The notes under the pieces were generated by a model. It searched no databases. It had not been told where the DNA came from and saw only the letters and a list, made by a program, of their open reading frames with translations. A stretch of 51,559 nt of DNA, taken from JAISJU01 sp031555675 (GTDB taxonomy: Bacteria; Bacteroidota; Bacteroidia; Bacteroidales; Paludibacteraceae). Both the position numbers and the translations under genes were made by a program. This document shows, in pieces, positions 26,286 to 35,182 of the stretch (position 1 is its first letter; each line of letters begins with the position of its first letter). The stretch spans positions 1 to 51,559 of the forward strand of contig JAVBUB010000172.1 of assembly GCA_031555675.1 (NCBI GenBank), given 5' to 3'.

Positions 26286-28289
26286 ATGAAAAAAATAATA
26301 ATAACAACATATCTGCTTATTGCTTCCTGTGTAGCTTTATTGGCACAAATTCAAGAACCCGTAAAATGGACATTCGAGAAGAAAGATTTAACCACGACTG
26401 CTGCCGAGCTCATTTTTAAAGCCTCCATAGAAAAACCATGGCACATATATGGAATGAATCTTCCGGAAGGAGGACCGGTTTCAACCAATATTGTATTTGA
26501 AAACCTTTCGGGAGTTGAATTGGAGGGTGCTGTAACTGCCACTCAAAAAACAAAAGAAAGTTTAGACCAGAATTTTGGTATGCTGCTGACTTATTATGAA
26601 AATAAAGTCGATTTCAAGCAAAAAATCAAGATAAAAGACGATAAGAAGTATTCCATTTCCGGTTATGTAGAATACATGGCTTGTAATGATGAAACATGCC
26701 TTGCACCCGTTCGCGAACCATTTACCTTTAAACCGTCGGAACAAAGTATAGCAGCACCCGTTGCCATTCAAGAATTATCGGTTGTTCCCGTGGTAGTTCC
26801 CAGTTCGGAAGTGGAGGATATTACACAACCACAAACGTTGGTTAATCCTAAAGAAGCCTATTGGGAGCCGGTTATCGATTTGATGCAAGATTCCTCCATG
26901 CTTTCACAAGATAGAGGCGGAATGTTTTGGTTGATTATTTTTATCAAAGGGTTTTTGGGTGGATTGATTGCTATTTTTACACCATGTGTATGGCCTATTA
27001 TTCCCATGACGGTAAGTTTTTTTCTGAAAAGGGCTGTTGACAGGAAAAAAGGGAAACGTGATTCTCTTTTATATGGCGTTTCCATTGTTGTTATTTACCT
27101 GCTGCTTGGACTTATTATTACGGCAATTTTCGGCGCTAATGCGTTGAATAGTCTTTCTACAAGCGCTTTCTTTAATCTATTGTTCTTTACTTTACTCCTC
27201 ATTTTCGGAGCCTCTTTTCTCGGCGCTTTTCAAATAGCACTGCCTGCTTCGTGGACAACAAGGCTAGATAAAAAAGCGGAATCGACTTCCGGTATTTGGA
27301 GTATTTTTTTGATGGCATTTACATTGGCACTCGTTTCTTTCTCCTGTACAGGCCCTATTATCGGTACCTTATTGGTTGATGTCTCCGTGAGCGGATCCAT
27401 TTTGGCTCCAGCTGTTGGTATGTTTGGATTTGCCCTGGCTTTGGCCGTCCCATTTACTTTCTTTGCTATGTTCCCGGCCCTGATGCGTGTGATGCCCAAA
27501 TCGGGAGGTTGGCTTAATACTGTTAAAGTGACACTCGGATTTTTAGAGTTGGCTTTTGCCCTTAAATTTCTGTCTGTTGCCGATTTAGCCTATGGTTGGG
27601 GAATATTAGACAGGGAAGTATTCTTGGTACTTTGGATCGTTATTTTCTTGATGCTGGGATTATATTTATTAGGAAGAATACGCTTTGCATATGACAGTGA
27701 AATGAAAGAACTGTCTTTTAGCCGATTAATACTTGGAATGATTTCTTTTGCGTTTGCCATTTATATGATTCCGGGGTTATGGGGAGCGCCTCTTAAAACC
27801 ATCAGTGCTTTTGCTCCGCCGTTGTATACCCAAGATTTTAACCTCTACAAAGAGGAAGTTGAAGCCGAGTTTCACGACTATGAACAAGGCATGGAATATG
27901 CCCGGAAAGTGAATAAACCCGTGCTGATTGATTTTACCGGATACGGATGTGTAAACTGCCGTAAAATGGAAGTAAGCGTATGGATTCAGCCGGAAGTAAA
28001 AAAACTGATGACGGAAAACTATGTGTTGATAACACTTTATGTGGATGATAAAACTGCATTGGAACAACCCTATACTGTTATTGAAAACAACAAAACATAT
28101 AACATCAAAACCATAGGAGATAAATGGAGTTACCTCCAACGTCATAAGTTTGGAGCCAATGCCCAGCCTTATTATGTGTTACTCGATAATGAGGCAAAAC
28201 CATTGAACAGAGCTTTTTTCTTTACCGAAAACGCCCACGAATTCGCAGATTTTCTGAATTCAGGATTGAAAAGTTATCAAAAAGATTAG
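26286..28289 (+). CDS. DsbD-like thiol:disulfide interchange protein
   Basis: A 667-residue inner-membrane protein that should carry electrons from cytoplasmic thioredoxin to periplasmic thiols. Domains: signal peptide (1-21), N-terminal periplasmic DsbD-alpha-like domain with a CNDETC cysteine pair (C133, C138), a central eight-helix-type membrane domain with the conserved FTPCVWP (near residue 235) and SCTGP (near 355) cysteines, and a C-terminal thioredoxin-like domain with CVNC (near 554-557, DFTGYGCVNCRKME). All three cysteine pairs are intact. It lies between sprA and a T9SS cargo-like gene with its own promoter; a role in folding secreted cargo is plausible but inferred. Confidence 0.93.
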   Translation: MKKIIITTYLLIASCVALLAQIQEPVKWTFEKKDLTTTAAELIFKASIEKPWHIYGMNLPEGGPVSTNIVFENLSGVELEGAVTATQKTKESLDQNFGMLLTYYENKVDFKQKIKIKDDKKYSISGYVEYMACNDETCLAPVREPFTFKPSEQSIAAPVAIQELSVVPVVVPSSEVEDITQPQTLVNPKEAYWEPVIDLMQDSSMLSQDRGGMFWLIIFIKGFLGGLIAIFTPCVWPIIPMTVSFFLKRAVDRKKGKRDSLLYGVSIVVIYLLLGLIITAIFGANALNSLSTSAFFNLLFFTLLLIFGASFLGAFQIALPASWTTRLDKKAESTSGIWSIFLMAFTLALVSFSCTGPIIGTLLVDVSVSGSILAPAVGMFGFALALAVPFTFFAMFPALMRVMPKSGGWLNTVKVTLGFLELAFALKFLSVADLAYGWGILDREVFLVLWIVIFLMLGLYLLGRIRFAYDSEMKELSFSRLILGMISFAFAIYMIPGLWGAPLKTISAFAPPLYTQDFNLYKEEVEAEFHDYEQGMEYARKVNKPVLIDFTGYGCVNCRKMEVSVWIQPEVKKLMTENYVLITLYVDDKTALEQPYTVIENNKTYNIKTIGDKWSYLQRHKFGANAQPYYVLLDNEAKPLNRAFFFTENAHEFADFLNSGLKSYQKD

Positions 28290-28413
28290 GCTGAAACTTA
28301 TTTTTTAGCTATATTTATCAAATATTCCCACAAAAACATAAAGTTTACTATTCCTTACGTTCTTTATATTTTAGTGGAGACAATAAATGTCCTTAAATCA
28401 ATTAAATAAACAC

Positions 28414-30423
28414 ATGAAAAACAAAAATTTATCTTTAAAAGCAATTGTGCTGTTCATATTGTCGAATGTATTTTTGCTTTCTCAGGCTCAAGTACAGATT
28501 TATTATGAAGATTTTGGAACACCTCCGGTAAAATCTACTCCTTTTGATAATTTCACAGGGTGGCGCGAACAAGGTGTTTACAACGATGGAGGATATAGTT
28601 GGGATACTTCAAATCCCAAAAAAGATATAGATATAAGAAACAATCAGGAATCTAAATATCCCAATGGCTGTCCGCTGGCTTCCAAGGGAGGTAATGTCTA
28701 TTTAAACGGTGGACCTGTTGAATTCTGGATTGCAGGTATTAGCACACAGAGTTATCATAACTTAAAGCTTTCTTTTGGACTTTTCGGAAAATCTGCAGAT
28801 GCTGTAAAATCATTAATAGTTGAATCTATGAATGACCCTTTTGGTGCTTGGGGTGTTTGGACTACTATTAAAGACTTTAGCTCTTATACCAACTTGGATA
28901 GCGAATGGCAATACGTGTCTAACTTGGATGGGTTGCCTCAGACAGATTTTTTGGTATTGAGATTCAGAACTACATCGGATGTAAAAATTCGCTTGGACGA
29001 TATCTTAATTACAGGAACAACTACTGCTGCATTGCCGCCAGTCATTGCTGTTACTTCCATACTGAACCGTTTCGAAGCAACTCCATCTGTGCCGGCAGCC
29101 AGCCAAACAATTTTAGTTAATGCCGAAAATTTATTATCAAACGAAAATATTACCCTTGCTTTATCTCCAAATTCTCCTTTTACCCTTTCACAATATAGTA
29201 TTTCTCAGGCGGAACTGCCAAAAGAAATAACTATCGACTATTCATCTCAAGCTGTGGGATATGATGTAGATACCCTATTTTTGAATACTTTAGGATTGCT
29301 TGGCGTGAATAAAGCTGCCATAGTATTAAAGGGGAAATGTAACTTTTTGCAACCGCAGAACCAATTTGTAGCAAAAATATCCGAAGATAACTATACGCTT
29401 AATTGGGATGCTGTTCCAGGTGCTACACAATATCTTATAAATATAACCAAACAAGGAGATACAGGGTCTGCGGAAAATGTTATTTTTAACGAAACATTCA
29501 GCAAGATGGTCAATACAAGTACCGAAGAATACGAATTTTATCTAGGGGAACGTATTGACGGAATTATCATGAAAGACCTAAGCCTGTTTCCTGTTAGTAC
29601 ATTTATGGATAATGGAAGCGGTTGGAAAGGAGAATACCTGTATTTAGGTTCTGATGATGATGCCGGTGAAATTCCGGGAGTAATTCGCGTTGGGAAAAAA
29701 GATGGCGGTAAAGGAACATTATATACGCCTAAAATTGATTTATCCGGAGATGATGTTTATCTGAAATTCAAAATCCGTACTTTCAGTAAAAGCAATCAAA
29801 AAGAAGAAAATGAAATAAAAATTACTCATTTTCAAACGAATGAATTAAGTACGGTTGCCATTGGCACACTTAAAAATCTGTCACCCGAATTTTATGAATA
29901 CACCTTTAAGATCAGCAACGGAAAAACAGGATCAAATATAAAATTTGAATCTTCGATTGCTACAAATACTACATTGAATAACCGTTTTATACTCGACGAC
30001 ATAAAAGTTATAAAAGGAGGAGTTCAAACCGACCATATTTTGTTGAATCAATTGGTTGAGAACGATAACTTATTTGTATTGCCAACCACATTGGTTCAAA
30101 ATGAAACTTATGTAGCAACAGTTGCCGCATATGATCCGACGGCAGTTTTTATATCACCTGCGGCACAAGTGCAATTTAAACTTTCGGATATTACCAGTTC
30201 TGATGTAGCTCCGCAAGCGTCGGATGAAATACAAGTATATGTGCAAAATGGGAAATTGTATGTGGAACTTGAAAGTAACAATGCGCCTATTCGCATTTAT
30301 AACATATTAGGGCAGGAAGTAAGTAGTAAACAAGGTAAGATAGGCCAAAATATACTAAGTCTGACTACCGGAAAAGTTTATATAGTGAAAGTTGGAGAGA
30401 AAATTTTCAAAATGAAAATGTAA
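28414..30423 (+). CDS. Probable T9SS cargo: choice-of-anchor J-like protein with type A sorting domain
   Basis: A protein of about 669 residues: signal peptide (MKNKNLSLKAIVLFILSNVFLLSQAQ), two regions resembling choice-of-anchor/carbohydrate-binding jelly-rolls (about 27-205 and 365-540, each with YYEDFG or NETFS openings and a LDDI(L/K)V ending), a fibronectin-like stretch (NWDAVPGATQYLINITK), and a C-terminal type A sorting domain of about 75 residues (APIRIYNILGQEVSS ... GKVYIVKVGEKIFKMKM). That domain is recognised by the T9SS and usually removed at the surface. The start at 28414 opens the signal peptide; a further ATG lies 27 bases upstream. Location near sprA fits. It has no catalytic motif I recognise; adhesion or glycan binding is a guess. 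Confidence 0.82.
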   Translation: MKNKNLSLKAIVLFILSNVFLLSQAQVQIYYEDFGTPPVKSTPFDNFTGWREQGVYNDGGYSWDTSNPKKDIDIRNNQESKYPNGCPLASKGGNVYLNGGPVEFWIAGISTQSYHNLKLSFGLFGKSADAVKSLIVESMNDPFGAWGVWTTIKDFSSYTNLDSEWQYVSNLDGLPQTDFLVLRFRTTSDVKIRLDDILITGTTTAALPPVIAVTSILNRFEATPSVPAASQTILVNAENLLSNENITLALSPNSPFTLSQYSISQAELPKEITIDYSSQAVGYDVDTLFLNTLGLLGVNKAAIVLKGKCNFLQPQNQFVAKISEDNYTLNWDAVPGATQYLINITKQGDTGSAENVIFNETFSKMVNTSTEEYEFYLGERIDGIIMKDLSLFPVSTFMDNGSGWKGEYLYLGSDDDAGEIPGVIRVGKKDGGKGTLYTPKIDLSGDDVYLKFKIRTFSKSNQKEENEIKITHFQTNELSTVAIGTLKNLSPEFYEYTFKISNGKTGSNIKFESSIATNTTLNNRFILDDIKVIKGGVQTDHILLNQLVENDNLFVLPTTLVQNETYVATVAAYDPTAVFISPAAQVQFKLSDITSSDVAPQASDEIQVYVQNGKLYVELESNNAPIRIYNILGQEVSSKQGKIGQNILSLTTGKVYIVKVGEKIFKMKM

Positions 30424-30446
30424 GCAGGCAATTGTTTTTTATAGAG

Positions 30447-30491
30447 GCAGAATAAAGCGACATTTAAGTTGTTTTATTCTGCTTTTTTTTT
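30447..30491 (+). terminator. Intrinsic terminator after the T9SS cargo gene
   Basis: GCAGAATAAA (30447-30456) pairs perfectly with TTTATTCTGC (30473-30482), followed by nine T. The loop is 16 bases. It overlaps the promoter of the following gene. Confidence 0.85.
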
Positions 30492-30498
30492 AAATTTG
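30469..30498 (+). promoter_or_regulatory. Predicted promoter of the DUF2461 gene, overlapping a terminator
   Basis: TTG (30469-30471) and TAAATTTG (30491-30498) are 19 bases apart. The spacer contains the 3' arm and T-tract of the preceding terminator. The start near 30504 would give a leader of about 85 bases. Confidence 0.5.
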
Positions 30499-30588
30499 CA
30501 AGAAGGAACTATCGAATGCACTTTACAGCATACTCACAGGTAAGCCCGGTTTTAAATCAATTGTCGTTAATCCCATTAACCCGTAAAA

Positions 30589-31266
30589 ATGAACGCACAA
30601 AATATACTTAGCTTTTTAGCTGCCCTGAAAGAACACAATGATAGAGGATGGTTTGCCGAAAATCGTGCTTGGTATGACCAATCTAAGACCGATTTCGAAA
30701 AAATTGTCAATGCATTGATTGTTGAAATATCACAATTTGACGAAGAAATAAAAAATGTACAAGGAAACGATTGTACTTTCAGGATATATAGAGAGATTCG
30801 TTTTCATGACAAAACACCCTATAAAACCCATATGGGTGCTTACATAGCGTCGCATGGCGGCCGGAAAAGCCCCCGTGGAGGATATTACTTCCATCTAGAG
30901 CCCGGTGTATGTTTTGCGTCTGCCGGTATTTGGATGCCTGAACCGGCTATGCTCAAAGCATTAAGAGAATCTGTGTATGAAAACATTGATGAATTCAAAG
31001 AAATTATCAATGAAAAAGATTTCAAAACATATTTCGGCCGTTCTTTCGAAGAACAAGATATGCTGAAAGTTGCTCCCAAAGGATTTCCCAAAGATTTTGA
31101 AGATATGTATTTTCTGAAGTTGAAACATTATATCGTAAACAAGGAATTACCCGAAACGTTTTTTGCTCAGAATGATTATATACAACAAATTGTAGGCATG
31201 TTTAAAGTAGCCTACCCGTTTAATCGTTTTTTTAATTATACGGTAGACGAAATGATGAACTATTAG
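30589..31266 (+). CDS. DUF2461 domain protein
   Basis: A 225-residue cytoplasmic protein of the DUF2461 (TIGR02453) family. Typical segments are FLAALKEHNDRGWFAENRAWYDQSK at the start, FRIYREIRFHDKTPYKTHMGAYI near residues 63-86 and GGYYFHLEPGVCFASAGIWMPEP in the middle. The family is widespread in bacteria and has no established biochemical role. Here it has a predicted own promoter and is followed 36 bases later by the YhcH/TabA-like gene, so the two may share a transcript. I do not assign a function. Confidence 0.9.
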   Translation: MNAQNILSFLAALKEHNDRGWFAENRAWYDQSKTDFEKIVNALIVEISQFDEEIKNVQGNDCTFRIYREIRFHDKTPYKTHMGAYIASHGGRKSPRGGYYFHLEPGVCFASAGIWMPEPAMLKALRESVYENIDEFKEIINEKDFKTYFGRSFEEQDMLKVAPKGFPKDFEDMYFLKLKHYIVNKELPETFFAQNDYIQQIVGMFKVAYPFNRFFNYTVDEMMNY

Positions 31267-31302
31267 AATAAAGATCAAATTTCTTATTATTCGTTTAATC
31301 CT

Positions 31303-31749
31303 ATGATACATGACATTTTAGCACACTCTTACAATTATGAGATGATTCATCCGGGGTTTAAGAAAGCATTTGATTTTTTTAAATCTACAGACCTGTTAAA
31401 CCTTCCGGTAGGAAAAATAGTCATAGATAGTGATGAAGTTTTTGCCATGGTATCAATATGTCAGGGAATAAAACCCGGCGAATCGAAACTCGAAGCCCAT
31501 CGAAAGTATATTGATATTCAAATGCCCTTGAGTACGACAGAAACAATGGGTTGGGCTTCTACACAACATGCTATGACATTGTCTCAGGAATATGATGAGG
31601 ACAAAGATATTATGTTTTTTGAAGAGAAAGCCAACGATTACGTCATTGTTAATCCCATGGAGTTTGTTGTATTTTTCCCTGAAGATGCTCACCAACCTTG
31701 TATCGGAATAGGCGAAATTAAGAAAGTAGTGGTAAAAGTAAAAATATAA
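31303..31749 (+). CDS. YhcH/YjgK/YiaL (TabA-like) family protein
   Basis: A 148-residue cupin-like protein of the DUF386 family. The EAHRKYIDIQ segment (about 65-74) and the late EDAHQPCIG are family hallmarks providing the metal-binding histidines and acidic residue. Relatives have been linked to sugar-acid anomer handling (YhcH in sialic acid use) and to biofilm control (TabA). There is no sialic acid gene nearby. It sits between the DUF2461 gene and the branching enzyme (51 bases downstream). The exact substrate is unknown. Confidence 0.9.
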   Translation: MIHDILAHSYNYEMIHPGFKKAFDFFKSTDLLNLPVGKIVIDSDEVFAMVSICQGIKPGESKLEAHRKYIDIQMPLSTTETMGWASTQHAMTLSQEYDEDKDIMFFEEKANDYVIVNPMEFVVFFPEDAHQPCIGIGEIKKVVVKVKI

Positions 31750-31799
31750 AGCCCTAATTCTCCCACAGGGGGAGTTGAGATAGACTCAATTTAAAATTT

Positions 31800-33857
31800 A
31801 TGAAGAGACAAAATACAAATCCGAAGAAAAAAAGCCCCCTTGAGAAAAAATTAGGAGTCTTAAAACTAATCACGGATGATCCCTATTTATACCCTTATGC
31901 AGATGCCATTACCGGCAGGTACGAATATGCCATCAGGCGCGAGAAAGAGCTGACAGGAAATGGAACATTGTCTGATCTTGCCGATGGTTACCTGTATTTT
32001 GGATTACATTATACGCCACAAGGTTGGATTTTTAGGGAATGGGCACCCAATGCTACGGCTATTTACCTGATAGGTACTTTTAATAACTGGGAAAAAAAAG
32101 AAGAGTACCGCCTTTACCCATTGGAAAATGGAGTATGGGAGGCTGTTTTACCTCACGAAAACATGCATCATGGCGATTTGTACAAATTAAGAATGGAATG
32201 GAACGGGGGTGTGGGAGAGCGTATCCCGGCCTGGAGCCGCAGAACTGTTCAAGATGATGACACCAAAATATTCAGCGCGCAAGTATGGCATCCTGAAAAC
32301 CCATATCAATTTAAAATAGAAAAATTTAAACCCGATACAAATCCGCTATTGATTTACGAATGTCATATAGGAATGGCTACCGAGCAAGAAAAGGTAGGCA
32401 CCTATACCGAATTTCGTGAAAATATATTACCTCGTATTAAAAAGGCCGGCTACAACTGCATTCAGATAATGGCTATACAAGAACATCCTTATTATGGATC
32501 TTTTGGATACCATGTTTCCAGCTTTTTTGCCGCTTCTTCGCGTTTTGGTACTCCCGACGAATTGAAAGAATTAATAGATACCGCACACAGCATGGGTATT
32601 GCTGTAATTATGGACATTGTGCATTCGCATGCTGTAAAAAATGAGATGGAAGGACTTGGGAAATTCGATGGAACTAATTATCAATATTTTCATGACGGCA
32701 ATAAGAGAGAGCATCCCGCATGGGATTCACTCCTTTTTAATTATGGGAAAAATGAAGTTCTGCATTTCCTCCTATCCAATTGCAAATTCTGGATTGAAGA
32801 ATACAAATTCGACGGGTTCCGCTTTGACGGAGTAACCTCTATGCTTTATCGAAGCCATGGTTTGGGAGAATCATTTAAAGGGTATGCCGATTATTATAAC
32901 CTGAACGAGGATGGAGATGCCATTTGTTATTTAACACTGGCCAATAGACTAATACACGAAGTAAATCCTAAAGCTATAACTATCGCTGAAGAGATGAGCG
33001 GAATGCCCGGGCTGGCTGTTCCTTTCGAGGATGGTGGCATGGGATTTGATTTTCGTATGGCCATGGGAATTCCCGATTTCTGGATTAAAACCATTAAAGA
33101 ATATACGGATGAAAACTGGAAGCCGGGGCATATTCTTTGGGAGCTAACTAATCGACGTGCCGAAGAAAAAACTATCAACTATGTAGAAAGCCATGATCAG
33201 GCTTTGGTAGGCGATAAAACCGTGATATTCCGTTTGATAGACAAAGATATGTACTGGCATATGTCTAACCTGGCAGAAAGTTCTTATGTGGTTGACCGGG
33301 GGATAGCCTTACACAAAATGATACGCCTTATTACCGCTACCACCATCAATGGCGGTTATCTCAATTTTATGGGTAATGAATTCGGACATCCCGAATGGAT
33401 TGATTTCCCGCGCGAAGGCAATGGCTGGTCTTATAAATACGCCCGCCGCCAGTGGAATTTATTAGACGATGGCGATCTGAAATACAAATATCTGGGAGAA
33501 TTTGACAGGGCCATGATTTCTGTAATGAAAAGTGAAAATAAAATTCAGAAAGCAGAAATAGAAAACCTATGGGATAACAGTGGTGACCAGGTGCTGGTTT
33601 ATCGTCGTAACGATCTGTATTTCATCTTTAACTTTCATCCGGTTAATTCGTATGCCGATTATGGTTTTCTGACACAAAAAGGATCTTATAAAGTAGTTTT
33701 AAATACAGATTCCCTTCAGTTTGGCGGATTTGGAATAATAGACGAAAGTGTGCATTATTTTACTATCTCAGATGAATTATATAAAGATGAAGATAAAGAA
33801 TGGTTGAAAATCTATATCCCTTCACGTAGCGCTTTGGTATTGCAGAAAATAGATTAA
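31800..33857 (+). CDS. glgB: 1,4-alpha-glucan branching enzyme, GH13_8 (eukaryote-like) type
   Basis: A 685-residue enzyme that cuts alpha-1,4-glucan chains and rejoins them as alpha-1,6 branches in glycogen. Domains: CBM48 N-terminal module (FREWAPNATAIYLIGTFNNWEKKEEYRL, about 78-105), GH13 barrel and a C-terminal all-beta domain. Catalytic motifs: DIVHSH, GFRFDGVTSM (nucleophile Asp), AEEMSGMPGLA (acid/base Glu) and YVESHDQALVGDK. The latter motifs and the lack of a bacterial-type extended N-terminus resemble eukaryotic/GH13_8 branching enzymes, a form also known in Bacteroides. No other glycogen gene is beside it. It borders the AT-rich polysaccharide cluster, which begins 62 bases downstream. 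Confidence 0.93.
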   Translation: MKRQNTNPKKKSPLEKKLGVLKLITDDPYLYPYADAITGRYEYAIRREKELTGNGTLSDLADGYLYFGLHYTPQGWIFREWAPNATAIYLIGTFNNWEKKEEYRLYPLENGVWEAVLPHENMHHGDLYKLRMEWNGGVGERIPAWSRRTVQDDDTKIFSAQVWHPENPYQFKIEKFKPDTNPLLIYECHIGMATEQEKVGTYTEFRENILPRIKKAGYNCIQIMAIQEHPYYGSFGYHVSSFFAASSRFGTPDELKELIDTAHSMGIAVIMDIVHSHAVKNEMEGLGKFDGTNYQYFHDGNKREHPAWDSLLFNYGKNEVLHFLLSNCKFWIEEYKFDGFRFDGVTSMLYRSHGLGESFKGYADYYNLNEDGDAICYLTLANRLIHEVNPKAITIAEEMSGMPGLAVPFEDGGMGFDFRMAMGIPDFWIKTIKEYTDENWKPGHILWELTNRRAEEKTINYVESHDQALVGDKTVIFRLIDKDMYWHMSNLAESSYVVDRGIALHKMIRLITATTINGGYLNFMGNEFGHPEWIDFPREGNGWSYKYARRQWNLLDDGDLKYKYLGEFDRAMISVMKSENKIQKAEIENLWDNSGDQVLVYRRNDLYFIFNFHPVNSYADYGFLTQKGSYKVVLNTDSLQFGGFGIIDESVHYFTISDELYKDEDKEWLKIYIPSRSALVLQKID

Positions 33858-33892
33858 TTGGTCAATTTTTTTAATATTCAAATATAAAGATG

Positions 33893-33900
33893 TAAATTTG
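33893..33900 (+). promoter_or_regulatory. Probable -7 box for the polysaccharide cluster
   Basis: TAAATTTG matches TAnnTTTG 20 bases before the flippase ATG at 33920. No good -33 TTTG is present. The following genes to 39469 are so tightly spaced that they probably depend on this promoter. Confidence 0.45.
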
Positions 33901-33919
33901 CATTTTTTGCAAAAATATA

Positions 33920-35182
33920 ATGATGCCGCAGAAGCCAATAATGAGTAGAGAAATAAAGGATGTTTTTTATTTAATCGCATTACAGGGATTAAATTATATT
34001 GCACCTCTACTGGTACTTCCTTATTTGATGAAAGTTCTTGGTGCAGAAAAATTTGGATATATCGGTTTTTCTTTATCTGTTATGCAATATTTAATGCTGG
34101 TTGTTGATTTCGGATTTAATTTCAGTGTTACAAAAAAAATTGCATTAGTAAAAAATGACCGGGCTAAATTGAATGATGCTTTTACATCTACAGTTTATGC
34201 TAAGCTAATATTACTATCTATTAGTTTTATTATATTATTGGCTATTACTTTAATTCCTCGCTTTGAAATATATCGGCAAACTATGTTCATCATGTTTTTG
34301 ATGGTAATAGGCAATGCTTTTTCTTTTGTATGGCTTTTTCAGGGATTAGGGCAAATACGATTTATTTCTGTATTTAATATTATTGCCAAATTGTCTATAT
34401 TGCCTCTTACTTTTATTTTTGTAAAGAGCCAGAATGATTATTTAACGGCAGCGTTTTTGCAATCGTTTGTAAGTTTATTTACAGCTATTATTACTGTTGC
34501 TTTTATCATAAGAAAAAAAATGGCTTCTATAACTCTTTTTATTAAAGAGAATGTAATTACCGAATTAAAAGACGGTTATCCCATATTTCTATCATTTATA
34601 GCAACTACTGTTTATACAGCAAGCTTTGTTATCGTATTGGGATATTTTTCGACCTCGGAACAGGTAGGACAATACTCTGCTGTTGACAGAATTATGAGAG
34701 CATTATGTTGGTTGGTTTTTATTCCTGTGACACAGGCTTTTTACCCTAAAGTTGTGCAGTTGGGTCTCGACAATAAATTATTAGCCACAAAACTTGTAAA
34801 AAAGATATTGATTTTTGTATCTGTTTGTATGTTGGGCGTTTTTACTGGTATGTTTTTCTTTTCACCTTATATTGTTGAGTTTTTAGGGAAAGATTACCAA
34901 GATTCTCTTCTATTATTTAAAATTATGGCATTTGTGCCTATTTTTGTCGGTATAGGAGGAATAATGGCTCAATTGGCTATTTTAGCATTAGGCGATGAAT
35001 TAGATAAAAAAAAATATCAACGGGCTTATTTTATAGCCGCAGGTATAGCATTAATATGTATTTTTACATTAATTCCATATAGAAATGCTATCGGGGCTGC
35101 AATTTCATTACTTATAACAGAGATTTGTGTTTGTGGATTGATGTTTATATACGGATATAGGATCCTTTATTGCAAAAAATGA
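33920..35182 (+). CDS. Oligosaccharide flippase (Wzx type)
   Basis: A 420-residue membrane protein with about twelve hydrophobic segments, of the polysaccharide-synthesis/MVF flippase family that moves lipid-linked oligosaccharide units across the inner membrane. The opening DVFYLIALQGLNYIAPLLVLPYLMKVLGAEKFGYIGFS and the VGQYSAVDRIMRALCWLVFIPVTQAFYPKV stretch are typical. Start choice is between ATGs at 33920, 33923 and 33941; the first is given. The stop overlaps the ATG of the next gene (ATGA), implying translational coupling. The linked polymerase and transferases support a Wzx/Wzy pathway; the exact glycan is unknown. Confidence 0.9.
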   Translation: MMPQKPIMSREIKDVFYLIALQGLNYIAPLLVLPYLMKVLGAEKFGYIGFSLSVMQYLMLVVDFGFNFSVTKKIALVKNDRAKLNDAFTSTVYAKLILLSISFIILLAITLIPRFEIYRQTMFIMFLMVIGNAFSFVWLFQGLGQIRFISVFNIIAKLSILPLTFIFVKSQNDYLTAAFLQSFVSLFTAIITVAFIIRKKMASITLFIKENVITELKDGYPIFLSFIATTVYTASFVIVLGYFSTSEQVGQYSAVDRIMRALCWLVFIPVTQAFYPKVVQLGLDNKLLATKLVKKILIFVSVCMLGVFTGMFFFSPYIVEFLGKDYQDSLLLFKIMAFVPIFVGIGGIMAQLAILALGDELDKKKYQRAYFIAAGIALICIFTLIPYRNAIGAAISLLITEICVCGLMFIYGYRILYCKK

